Shown in pieces: positions 24,754-35,269 of a DNA stretch of 64,000 nucleotides. Made by a program: the position numbers and the translations under genes. Positions within the stretch are counted from its first letter, which is position 1. Each line of letters opens with the position of its first letter. The notes beneath the pieces were generated by a model. It was given only the letters and a program-made list of their open reading frames with translations. It had not been told where the DNA came from and did not search any database. The stretch is from Verticillium longisporum (taxonomy: Eukaryota > Ascomycota > Sordariomycetes > Glomerellales > Plectosphaerellaceae): assembly GCA_019188255.1 (NCBI GenBank), contig JAETXT010000003.1:2170001-2234000 (forward strand), given 5' to 3'.

Positions 24754-26499
24754 ATGGCGCATCTACAACCGATCTTGAACTCGACAGTCGGCACCATGAA
24801 TCCTGCCAAGGCCGACAATGGTGCTGCGTCCGAGACTCCCAAGTTCACCTACACCACTGCTGGAACCATCTTCAACCCTGACAGTGTTCAACCTATCCAG
24901 GCTCCCACTCGCCGCTCTCGTACTCAGAAATGGGGATTGAACTCTGTTGCATCTTCTGAGCTCGCCTTCCTACCAAAGTCAATCATCGCCAGCCTGCCCA
25001 TGAGCGGTAGTCTCGCAAGGAACAGCGTCCCCGTGAACTCTAGCCCCGTCATTCCTCATTACTCGCCTCTTCAGCAGAACTACGACCGAGCCGTCAGCCC
25101 CGTTGTTCCCGACAGAAGCTCCGAGCCCCCGTCTCCCGCTGCTATGGATCCTGCCCAGGAACGGCCTGGCAGTGTGCCCGTTGTCTCGTCGGAGACCACC
25201 ATCGGCATCGGCAAACCCGTCGACATGGTCGAGGGACACCAGGATGACCTCGATGAAGACATGTCGGAGGATCCAATCACCACCCTCACCGTCAAGTCGC
25301 TGAACAGCCTGGCATCATACCCGAACCCGAATCAGCAGAAGGCTCAGAAGGCCCTTCGTGCTCGTCCTGGCGCGCGGTCTGCCGCCTCCAATAGCGGGAA
25401 TACCCTGACGGACCGTTCGGCTACTCCTTCCTTTGGAACTTTCTCTTTCGGCTGTTCTGATACTGAGACTGGTCGCTCCACTTCGCCCACGACTCTTCGC
25501 GGCGTGCTTGCTGGTGGTTCGATGACATTTCCTCCCGAAGGCAGGCAGCGACAGACCGGCCCGGTCAGACAAGTCACCAGCCTCCCTTCAGGCTTCGACA
25601 CCATCGACTTACAGGGCGCCAACAACACCTATAACGCCAACACTGTCTACCGGTCGAATATCGGCACCGGACCGGGGGCCCCGAAGCCTCTTACTGCCGG
25701 ACCGCCTGGGCAGCGCCAGTATAAGGTCGCCAACAGCGACGCAGCCCTGCGTAACCCTCCTAACAGCACTCCTCACAAGTTTGTCGTTGCCGACGATGAC
25801 CCTGCTGCTGTCGAGTTCCGCGCCCTGCTGCAGAACACCAACAAGTTGGCGGCAACTGAAATGCTGTGCCCGGCTGATGCCAGCGGCGCCACCACTTATC
25901 CATCTGGCGAGGGCGAGTCGTCTCTCCATGGCGTGTGCGAGGCATCGGTCCCCGAGTCAGCTCGGGTGCCAGCCCTTGGTGTGCAGGCCGTCAAGCCGCC
26001 CACCCTGAAGGCCAGGACGAAGGATACTCACACTTGGGACACCAGGTGCTTTGATGAGGTCAAGCACTTTTACCCTCGTGGAGGCCCTTCTTTCCAGAAC
26101 TTCACCGAGCTTGACTCGGACTGGCAGAATATGTACCCCTTGCACCCTGCCTGGCAGTCAAAGGAGGGCGTCTTCCAACGATCCGAAATGCACATTCAGC
26201 GACATAACGATGCGGTCCACCGTCAATTCTATGCCGGCGCCGGCGCCTTCGAGAAGTCTGTCGAGCAGCTTGCCCGTGAGGCGGAGAACCGTCATCACCA
26301 AGAGACTGTAGGCGTTATTGGACAAGGTCGCCCCCCTCGCGGTCAGGTCAAGCAAGGAAAGCTGGAAATCCATGAAGCAAACGAAATGAGCACTGCCGAA
26401 GCGGCCAAACCATTCCTGACCATGATGCTCACATCCATGATCAACGGCATGGAAGAAACCGAGAGAATGACGAGACGGTACAATTCCTCAGCCGAGTGA
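24754..26499 (+). CDS. Fungal protein of unknown function
   Basis: This single-exon gene encodes 581 residues from the ATG at 24754; a second in-frame ATG at 24796 (MNPAKAD) is also plausible. Residues about 15-330 are Ser/Thr/Pro-rich and look disordered, with conserved-looking islands such as KWGLNSVASSELAFLPKSII. The C-terminal third is richer in aromatic residues (HTWDTRCFDEVKHFYPRGG, then DWQNMYPLHPAWQ) and ends in a helical stretch (MLTSMINGMEETERMTRR). No signal peptide, membrane segment or zinc finger is present. The codon bias and the length of the open frame mark it as real. The long upstream gene-poor stretch and pyrimidine-rich leader suggest a regulated gene. I do not recognise the family, and no function is assigned. 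Confidence 0.75.
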   Translation: MAHLQPILNSTVGTMNPAKADNGAASETPKFTYTTAGTIFNPDSVQPIQAPTRRSRTQKWGLNSVASSELAFLPKSIIASLPMSGSLARNSVPVNSSPVIPHYSPLQQNYDRAVSPVVPDRSSEPPSPAAMDPAQERPGSVPVVSSETTIGIGKPVDMVEGHQDDLDEDMSEDPITTLTVKSLNSLASYPNPNQQKAQKALRARPGARSAASNSGNTLTDRSATPSFGTFSFGCSDTETGRSTSPTTLRGVLAGGSMTFPPEGRQRQTGPVRQVTSLPSGFDTIDLQGANNTYNANTVYRSNIGTGPGAPKPLTAGPPGQRQYKVANSDAALRNPPNSTPHKFVVADDDPAAVEFRALLQNTNKLAATEMLCPADASGATTYPSGEGESSLHGVCEASVPESARVPALGVQAVKPPTLKARTKDTHTWDTRCFDEVKHFYPRGGPSFQNFTELDSDWQNMYPLHPAWQSKEGVFQRSEMHIQRHNDAVHRQFYAGAGAFEKSVEQLAREAENRHHQETVGVIGQGRPPRGQVKQGKLEIHEANEMSTAEAAKPFLTMMLTSMINGMEETERMTRRYNSSAE

Positions 26500-27005
26500 G
26501 CTCGCCGTCCATTTGTTTCACCTTTTGATTTTGTCATAAACAGTCGACTTGAATGAGAACAGACACGGAGCACAGAACGTACCTTGACATTCTCAGCCTT
26601 TTCCAGCGTGTGTTCGCTTGGATGGAGACTTGGGAATGCAGCCTCGTTGGTAGACAAGGCGGGGAGGACAGAGGGTGTTGAACTGAGAGACATCAAGCTT
26701 GTGGGAAAGCTACAGGGTATTGAGCTCACGAAGGAAGAAGGCGAGAAGAAAGATAATAAAAAAAAAGACCATGGGTCTAGCCAGGGAAAAGGCGCATCGT
26801 CGTTCAACAAAAAGGTTGTGAGAGAGGGGCTAGCTGGTTGGGACCATCCACAGCCGTCATTCAGATACTTGTCGAGCCGTAGACTTTTTGGAATCATTGC
26901 TACCACGCGAGCTGAATTTGACGTGACCTTGAGATGTGATGTGATATTACTGGCGCTGCGGAAGGATCTATATTGGGTCTACTGCTGCTTTGTCATGGGA
27001 GGCAT
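26500..27005. other. Convergent 3' region
   Basis: This 506-base interval between convergent stop codons holds 3' untranslated sequence; nothing else is recognised. Confidence 0.5.
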
Positions 27006-28579
27006 CTAGTCAATGGACAGGATTTTGACGTCGGGGTTCTTGCCCTTGAAGAAGCGCTCTAATGCGTCGTTGAGGGTCCAGACAAACTTGGTAATGTCTT
27101 CGGCGTGATACTTGGACCTGTCGTCGTCCTCAAAGACCAAGTCCTTGGCGTCATGCTCGACCGACTTGCTCGAGTCCCGCCGACGCCCCGGCACGTGCAC
27201 AGTCTCTCTGTGCTGGCGGAAATGCGCGGCGGCGCAGCGCGTCGAGCAGTAGACGACGGCGTGGCTCTGCGTCTCGGCGCACTCTTTGCAGATGGCCGGG
27301 CCCGCGGCCCCGTCGCTGCCGGCCATGTCGACGTCCTCGTCGGTGAGCTGCACGCAGTCTTCGGCAGCGGCACACCTGTGTTCTGAGCGGATGTGGTCGT
27401 CCTGCGTTCTCTGTCAGCGACGTCTGTCACCTGCGTCTGGGTCTGGCAAGGGAACAGGAAGAGGTCTGGAACTGAAAGGAAAAGCGCGAGGCGACTGACA
27501 TGGGTCTCTGCGAGCCTCTCGGGCGTTCTGTACACCTTCTGCGTGCCGACGCCCAGGCCGGCGAGCACCTGGCAGAGGGCGCAGGCGCGGACGTCACCGA
27601 CGGCGACGCCGTCGGGCAGGTTCTCGTAGACCTCGGCGTCGACGCGCGGCCCTTGCTGCTGCTGGCGGAGGCGGCGCTGGCGGGTCTCGGCCTTGACGGC
27701 CTTGTCGCGCAGGTGGGCGGCCTGGGCGCGGCGCAGCTCGGCGAGCTTGCGCCTGTGCTGGTCGGCCTGGGCACGGGCGGCGGCGGTGCCGGTGCTGGCG
27801 GCGGCGTCGGCGGCGAGGCGCGCAAAGACGGCGTCGAGGGGCGTGCCGGCGCGCAGACTGGCGGCGGCGGCGGCGCACGAGGCGGGCAGGGCGCCCGTTG
27901 CTGGGTCGCGGAGGAAGAGGTCGATGTAGGCCTCGGCGCGCGGGGCGGCGTCGGAGCCGGCGGTGGCGAGCTTGGCGAGGACGTCGTCGACGGAGGGGGC
28001 GTTGGCGGCCTGCGAGGTGAGGGCGCGGTGGATGGCATCGGCGGCGGCGGCCCAGTCGTAGGCGGCGGCGGCGGTGGTGGTGGTGCTGCTGCTGTTCGTG
28101 GGTGCAGCGCCGGCCTCCGTGGTGGTGCCGTTGGCGGCGTGGCCCTCGTCTGCGTGGCCCTCGAGCGCGGACAGATACGCCTGGCGGCCCATGAGGCGTT
28201 CGGCTTGGGTACCGGCGGCGGCGTCGCGCAGGGTGCGGCGGTACCAGCGGGCCTTTTCGCGGGCGATCATGGCCTCAATGTCGGCGGCCTCGGCATCGCG
28301 GGCCTTGAGGCGGGCGAAGAGGGCGTCGAGCGCCGCGGGGAACGAGTCTGGGTCCTGGTCCTGGGACGGGGTCGAGCCGGCGAGCCATGAGTTGGGCGCA
28401 GGCTCGGTGTAGCGTTTGCGCAGCGACTCGACGACGTCGTCGTAGGTGGCCGTGTAGCGGACGCGCGCATCGTCGTTCTCGTGGTGCTGGGACCAGGCGT
28501 TGCGCGTCGACTCGATGGCGGCGGCGGTCTGGGCGTGGGCGGTGTGCTGTGCTTGCAGCTGGAGCCAGGGTTCGACCAT
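27006..28579 (-). CDS. MYND-like zinc-finger protein
   Basis: Exons are 27500-28579 and 27006-27401, with one GT-AG intron, giving 491 residues. The N-terminal two thirds are Ala-rich and helical, with a coiled-coil stretch (AAARAQADQHRRKLAELRRA). The C-terminal part holds a metal-binding cluster that begins at CALC near residue 330, continues across the intron, and ends in CKECAETQSHAVVYCSTRC followed by HFRQHRETVH. The Cx2C and CxxxC pairs and the final His residues resemble a MYND finger, with an acidic insertion (DEDVDMAGSDGAAGP) between its halves. MYND fingers usually bind proline-rich partners. The start at 28579 (MVEPWLQLQ) is the first ATG after an upstream region without coding character. 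Several long plus-strand frames on this GC-rich DNA are shadows. The specific family is uncertain. Confidence 0.7.
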
Positions 28580-28968
28580 GCTGGATGAGCGTTGAATGCG
28601 TGGTGATGAGATGATGGAGATGGTGATGAGAGTCTGCTTGAGGTGAGGAAGCATGGAGGAAGCCAAAGGAGGAATGGTCGTTGAGCTCTGTGAGACGATG
28701 GATTGTGGGGCAGGAGATGGGTCCTCGGTTTTACACGGGGCTGGACGGATCGGGTTGGCTCCACCGTCCGTTGTCACGAATTGTGCGTCGTTAAAAACGG
28801 TGATCCTATTCCGTATCAAGACTACACAACTACTAACGGCTCGCAACTTACCTACCTACCTTACCTACCTAAGCACCTTAAGCTTCCCTTGCCCGTCGCC
28901 AGACACCCATGCCCAGAGCTTTCTCCATCTCCTGCCGCAGCCATGGACCAGCAGCGACTGACAGCCTC
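28580..28968. promoter_or_regulatory. Promoter of the zinc-finger gene and 3' end of the amidase gene
   Basis: The interval includes a run of TACCTACCTTACCTACCTAA near 28851-28873, the motif seen in other promoters of this window. Confidence 0.5.
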
Positions 28969-30943
28969 TCACTCGCTTCCGCTCTCGCCCTGCAAGGCGC
29001 GAGCAATCACTGTTGCCAGGCCAAGGATCTTCTCCTCCTCGAATCGCCGGCCAACTAACTGCAGGCCTACGGGCGCCCCGTGGTACACGTTCGCATCATC
29101 TGTCATCCATCATTAGCAGACCTTTCGGCGGATCACCCTGACGGCCAGAGAGACGACCGCCGCCCTGGGGAGAGACGAACAATCCTTCCACACCTCTTCA
29201 TCCAAGGCGTTCATTGGCACGTAGTGCTCATCGAATACATCGACGTCCCGGTCGCACGTCGTCGTCGGCATCGTTATGGCAGAGTAGTCGAGAACGTTGA
29301 CAAACGTCGCGTATCCTGCCCCCAGCAATGTCAGTCAACCAGTTTCATCGGAGGAACACTAGTCGTATGGGGCGGAGGTCGGGACATCTTCCTTACCGTA
29401 GTAGCCGAACTTCCCCTGTTGAGGGGCCGCGAATGGCGAAATGGGAGCAATCACCGCCGTCACAGCCTCCTGCGCGTCATTGAGCGCCGACGTGCTGTTC
29501 CAGTAGTCCATATACTCCTTCTGGTACTCGCGCTTCTTCACATGGAGAGCCGCTATTTCCGAGGCGCTGCTTTCCAGATATCCTGCACGACCATACGTCT
29601 GCACAACCGGGCTCGACATGGGCTCCTTCGACAGCGCAAAGGCACCAAACACGTCACGTCCACCGTCGAGCGTATACGCACGAGACTAGGCATCATGTCA
29701 GCTCAGACGAACGCTGGCACGGGACGGACGTACCGCTATTTCGACTGCACGTTTGTGGCTTGGAGGTTCCCACGCAAGAACGATGTGGCCGAGCGACTTG
29801 AGAGTGTCGGCCATCTTCTTCAGGCCGCGTTGGACTGGTGGCTGCACGGAAATATAGCCATCACAGGCAAGAATCCCAAACACAAACGGCTTGGGACTGT
29901 TGACGGTGTTCTGGAAGAGGGACGCCCGCCATGGAAGCTCCACCACCAACGGATCATGCAGCCACGGCTGTTGGCTGAGCACGGCTTCCGTGAAGACCTT
30001 GACCGCCTCGATGGAGTGGGCCATGGGCCCGAGGACGCTCAGAACAGAGCTCTGACCGTCCATGCTGTTCGCCATGCCCTCATACGGAAACCTCCCGCTC
30101 GACGGTCTCAGTCCGTAAAGGCCGTTGAAGCCAGACGGAAACCGGACGCTGCCACCGATATCCGTCCCGACGCCGAGAGGGCTCCCCCGTAGTCCGAGGA
30201 GCGCGCCTTCTCCGCCAGAGCTACCGCCTGCCGACAGCAGTCTGTTCTTCGGGTTCGGCACGTAGCCTACAATGTTGTTGAACGTTTCGCCCGACATGAG
30301 CGTGTGTGGTACGCTTGTCTTGCAGTAGAGAACAGCGCCGAGATGTCTCAACTCGCGCACGAGTTCGCTCTCGAACACCATTTCCTTGCCGGTGCCCTTT
30401 CGTCCCTGGAAGGTGCCGATCCATCCAACATAGCCCATGGTTGTTTCCACACCCCTCACATGGAACTGGTCTTTGAGACTGATCGGCAGACCGTGAAGAG
30501 GTCCCTTGAGCTGGCCAGTCGCCGCAAAGTAATCGTCCAGCTTTTGCGCCTCGTCCAGGGCCGCGTCAAAAAATATCTCGTGCAGGCAATTCGTCTAACA
30601 GTCAATTGACATCTTTCAGCAACTAGGCCAGTTTGCGTCAAGGGGGCATGTGAGCCCTCGCTCTCGCTCGACGTACCATTTGATGGGCCAGCGCGGCTCG
30701 GTGACAGAAAGCCTCAGCAATGTCGCGCGCCTTCCACTGGCCCTCGTGAACGCGGCGCAGAATAGTTGAAACGTCGGACTCGGTTATGCCGACCTCATCT
30801 TTCGTTAGGTATTGGCGGATGTAATCGCCAGTGATATCCCTCTGTGCATCAGGTGGAGGCGGAGCAGAGATCACCCAGGGAGCGGGGGTCAGATCGATCA
30901 GGGACTGTCGCTTCTCAGCAGCAGCCGTTCGCCAGTCTGCCAT
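28969..30943 (-). CDS. Amidase (amidase-signature family, acetamidase type)
   Basis: Five exons in coding order, 30677-30943, 29734-30594, 29397-29685, 29181-29315 and 28969-29099, give 560 residues, typical of fungal amidases. All four introns are GT-AG (82, 48, 81 and 81 nt). The amidase-signature catalytic triad is visible: Lys130 in ISLKDQF, the cis-Ser Ser214 in AGGSSGGEGAL, and the nucleophile Ser238 in GTDIGGSVRFPS. The C-terminal exon carries the conserved GAPVGLQLVGRRFEEE. The last intron donor GTTCGT was chosen because it restores a Tyr codon and the conserved reading KDYDDANVY. The enzyme hydrolyses an amide, perhaps acetamide or an aryl amide, releasing ammonia; the substrate cannot be told from sequence. 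No signal peptide is present. It lies at the edge of the transposon-damaged island. Confidence 0.88.
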
Positions 30944-31954
30944 CTTGCAATTTCGGCTGGTGTAAGATGAATGATGCAGTGTGAACACGAATTGCCAGCT
31001 GACTTGATGCAGTTTTGAGTAGCCCGCTGTTGATGGGATATTGTGTGAGACGATGCACCGGAGCTTCTTGACCGGGACAAAGGTCAGCTCATGAAGCGGG
31101 GAAGGGCCTTGGCGTCAGCGCCGCAGGAGTTGTTCCTGGCCAGCATTCTGGTGATACACGATAACAGCGACAGCAGTCGTGAACTGACCCCAACCTGGAC
31201 GACGCCTCCAATGACCCAGTGCCCGCACGTTGGACTTTGTGTAGATATCAATGATAACTGAATTTGGTTAGGCCGTGCAATCGTTTGGGAAGAACACATC
31301 ATTGGCTCAACACATGGGATGGCGCACAAGGAATCGGCTTGCCCCAATCCCGGTCCATTGACCCCAACTCTACCATTTCCAGACGTCACCATGTCTTCTG
31401 CCTGCAAGGCAATCGTTACCTCCAACACCCAACTCCAACACCTCCAGCACCTCCAAAGCCACCAACTTTGTAAAATTCAAGGCCTCACGCAGCAGGCTCT
31501 TGGTAGATAAGTGTTGGAGACATGGAAGCCAACGGCGGGGTATAGTGAGCAGGCCGTTGGCAGAGATACGCTGGACCCCAATAATCGGGAGCGAAGCGAG
31601 AATCCCGATCGCGTGCAGATCCAGAGCCCCGTCAAAAACAGCCACTGGCGCTAGACCACAACTCAAAGTAATTACTTGGAGACTATGGAGACGAATGCCC
31701 CACGGACTAGCAGCAAGTCCAGCGCCAAGATCCGGGGAAACGCACATGATAGCCATCGTTGGAAACCTCTTGTCAGGCACCGGGGTTCAATACATGAACC
31801 TCGCGAGGCCACGCCTACAATGGCCTTTGTCGCTCTCGATTCACTCACTCTTGTGGACACTACTTCTCCCTCGTAACTTCTGCACGTTTCTTCAGACCAA
31901 ATCTACGTCAAGAGCTCGGGCGAGGAACGCAAGTTCCCCTGCTACCCAGCCGTC
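30944..31954. promoter_or_regulatory. Divergent promoter region, amidase / amino-acid transporter
   Basis: A 1-kb interval separates two divergent starts. Both neighbours deal with nitrogen compounds, so shared nitrogen control is possible but not shown. No coding sequence is recognised. Confidence 0.4.
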
Positions 31955-33098
31955 ATGGCATCTCTGAAAGAGGGCACGGTCTACAACCCTGACCGGAAAG
32001 ACATCGGCCAGCTGGAGAAGGTTGGCGAGAGTTACGCTGTGGAGAACCCCGGCGAGGTGTTTGACCAGAGCGAATATCGCGCCTTGGGATGGTACGCTCT
32101 TCTCCCTCATGGCAACTGCCAGATGTCGTCGGTCTCGCCGAAGCGGACCTAACATGATGTACAGGATTCCTGCTGCTGTTATACTCCTGAAGTTGTGCTT
32201 TGCCACGGGCGTCCTGGCGATTCCTGCAACGTTCAGCGTCCTTGGCTATGTTCCGGGTCTGATCGTACTCCTCGGCTTCGGGGCTCTGACTACGTGTATA
32301 GCTAGCTGCCTTTCCCGAAACCCCTTTACGAGAAAGAAGACTAACATGCTTTTCAAGACTATGCTTATATCATGTACGTTTTCCGGATGCGATATGCCGG
32401 CATCCATAACATTGCGGACGCAGCCGGCATGGTGGGCGGCCCTGTCTTGCGCGAGGTGGCTGGCGCTCTGTTCATTGTAGCCTGGACGTAAGTGAACAAA
32501 TGCTCATTCTCGTTGGTTCTCCAGAACTACAAGGACTCACCCTCAACAGGTTGGCGTCGGGGGCAGGTTTTATTGGCCTGGCGCAGGGGTTTGAGGCCCT
32601 CTCCAGTCACAACGTCTGTAACACCGTGTGGACACTGGTTGCTGCCGTTTGCACAGCTCTTCTAGCAAGCATCCAGACCTTGGGAAGGCTCACCATCTTT
32701 ACCTGGATCGGCTTCGCCTCTCTTTTTACGGCCGTCTTCATCATCGTGTACGTTTGGAGAACTCACGTGCTCTAGGCCGCGCTGACCTCTTGTCCAGGAT
32801 CGGCGTAACGCAAGTCGACCGACCTGCTGCGGCTCCGCAGGAGGGACCCTTTGACATTGATGTGGTCACTATTGGTGCCCCAGCTGTTGCGCCCGGGCTT
32901 ACGGCTGCAGTCAACATTTTCGGTCAGTTGTCTCCGTACGAGTTACCCTGCACGGCATGCTCACGGCTCATTTAGCGGCCTTCTCGTCCACGCCAACATT
33001 CATGCCCGTCATTACAGAGATGAAAGCGCCTAGAGACTTTAAGAAGTCTCTTTTCTCTTCTCAGATTGTGCTCATCATCTGCTATATCACAATGTCAC

Positions 33099-33312
33099 TG
33101 TCAAGGAGTCTTATGCAACGAGTGAAGGGATCAACTATTAGTCTCTTAGGGGTCTCTAGGAAGATAGAATAATCGATGCCCTTCTCTAAATATTAGTCCA
33201 TTAACCTTTCTTATAACTATTCCCTTACTATACTCGGTCCTCTTTTCTTAATTCCTACGATTAAATAATAGGCGATCCCCTATCGGTCTTATACTTCCCT
33301 TAGGTCCTAATA
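33099..33312 (-). repeat. Left LTR (3' LTR of the element)
   Basis: This 214-bp LTR begins TGTCAAGGAG and ends GGTCCTAATA. It differs from the right LTR almost only by transitions, as expected if RIP rather than age caused the divergence. Confidence 0.95.
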
Positions 33313-35269
33313 TAATGCCCTATCTCTCTCTTTACTTCGTCCTAAAGTATAATATAATATTTAGGTTAAAGGTCCCTATTAAGTTCTAGGTAGTTCTCTC
33401 TTAGGCTATTTAGTATTATTTAGTCTAAAGACGTCTATATATTCTAGGTTTCTATTTAATTCTTAAATATCTATCTTAATAAATACCTCCTATTAATTAG
33501 CTAGGGTTTTTAGGTTAATTCTTTATTATCTAATAGCTATAGTTTAATACTTCTATATATCTTTCTTCTTATCTTAATTCTATTTCTTATTCTTCTATTA
33601 TTCTTATTTAATAATCTAATAGTTCTCTTCTATAGCTAATTAATAGGTAATAGCCTATTAATATAATTTTATTATTTTAATATTCTTCTATTCTCTTTCT
33701 TTATCTCGGTTCTATTTAATTATTCTTATATTATTCTATTCCTAAATAGTAATTTAATAGGCTTCTTCTATAGCTAATTAATAATTATTCGCCTTTTAAT
33801 ATAGATTTATTAATCTATTATTCTTCGTTCTTTCCTTTCTTATTATTTAGATTTAGTAAATAGCTATTATTCTAGGGCAACTTATTATAGGTTTCTAGTA
33901 TATCTATAAAAGGATTTTCTAATTATTATTTCCGTCTTTTCTTCTTCTTTAGCGATAATAATAATAATAATAGTATTCTTCTCCTCTTTAATACTATTTT
34001 TATATCTTTTATAATAATCCTTTAGCGATTAGCTATTATATAATTACTAATTAAATATAATTCTTAGATCGATTCTAGTTTTCTAATTCTTCGACGAGAA
34101 TAACTTATAAATCTATTAATATCTACTTATTAATTATTTATTAATTAAAAGTAGTAATACTATTATTTAAATAATTTCCTATTCGTAAATTACCTTTAAC
34201 GTTTCCCCCGTAGTTTAATAGCTAATTAGCTATAGAGCAATAGCTCCTTTTCCTCCTAATCCTTACTAGGAGCCTGGATAGGTATACTCTGCTAGAGACC
34301 TATTATACCTCTACTATTACGACCGTATATATAAATAATTTAATTCCGCTATAAATAGGGAATACCTTTACTATAAGGAGGACGCTAGTAAATAAGCTAT
34401 TATCTAGCTATTAATTATCAGCTAATTATTTATATAGCTAATTCTATTAAATACTCCTATTATAGAATAGCCTAGGGAAGTAAATTATATTTCGCTATAA
34501 ATTACCCCTCTTTTATTCCTCTATTATCTAATAGCTAATCCCCTATAAGTGCCTATTAAGTACTAGGCCGTTATATATACCCTTAAGTTAGCTATTAAGG
34601 CTATAGCTAAGAATAGCTATATTAATATCTTTAAAGTAAATAATACTTATTTACTAAATATTTATTATTTAGGTATTAATAGATTTCTTTTAATTAATTT
34701 CGATATAGCTAAGATTACTAGCTAGAAGGCCCTCTAAAAGGGCAAAAACGATAAAGCGCTAAATACTAAGAAGCGTATTACTACCGATTAATAGGAGGCT
34801 AACGAGTACTCTACTCGTTACTTCGCTATTGCCGATTATCTCGCCTAGGCTACTAAGCGCTCTATTACTACTACTAAGGTCTCCGCTATTACCTTATAGT
34901 AGATTACCGGTTCTCTTACTAAGCTAATTACTATTTAGTCCGAGATCTAGGAGAATTATACTTTAATCGTAAATCGCTTATTAATTATTTACTATTTATT
35001 TATTAATAATCTATTAGAATTATAATATTCTTATTAATGCTACCGATAATAAGGAGGATAACGAGAACTAGGAAGGTAATAGCGAAATAGCGGCTTAAGA
35101 ACTATTAATAGTCCGCTAATACTCCCCTATTACTTAGTTTTTTCTTTTACTTTTTTTTTTTTTTATTATTCTTCCTTAAGAATAGGGCTAGGGGCTAGAC
35201 TACCCCCTAAATATTAATTAAGTTACTATTAATCCGCTATTACTCTTCCTTATAATTATTTATATATCT
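33313..35269. other. Unassigned 1.9 kb between pol and the 3' LTR
   Basis: This part of the retrotransposon lies beyond the chromodomain and is longer than a normal 3' untranslated region. It is as heavily RIP-mutated as the rest. From about 34209 to 35030 one plus-strand frame has only TAA/TAG stops that RIP could make, with Lys/Ala/Thr-rich stretches, so an antisense accessory gene is possible. The minus strand is also partly open here, so the call is weak. Confidence 0.4.

Noticed and set aside
27500..28390. 296-codon plus-strand ORF, Gly/Ala-rich
   Set aside because: Antisense shadow of the zinc-finger protein gene in GC-rich DNA.
29080..30192. 370-codon plus-strand ORF
   Set aside because: Antisense to the amidase gene, whose triad and splice sites are clear.
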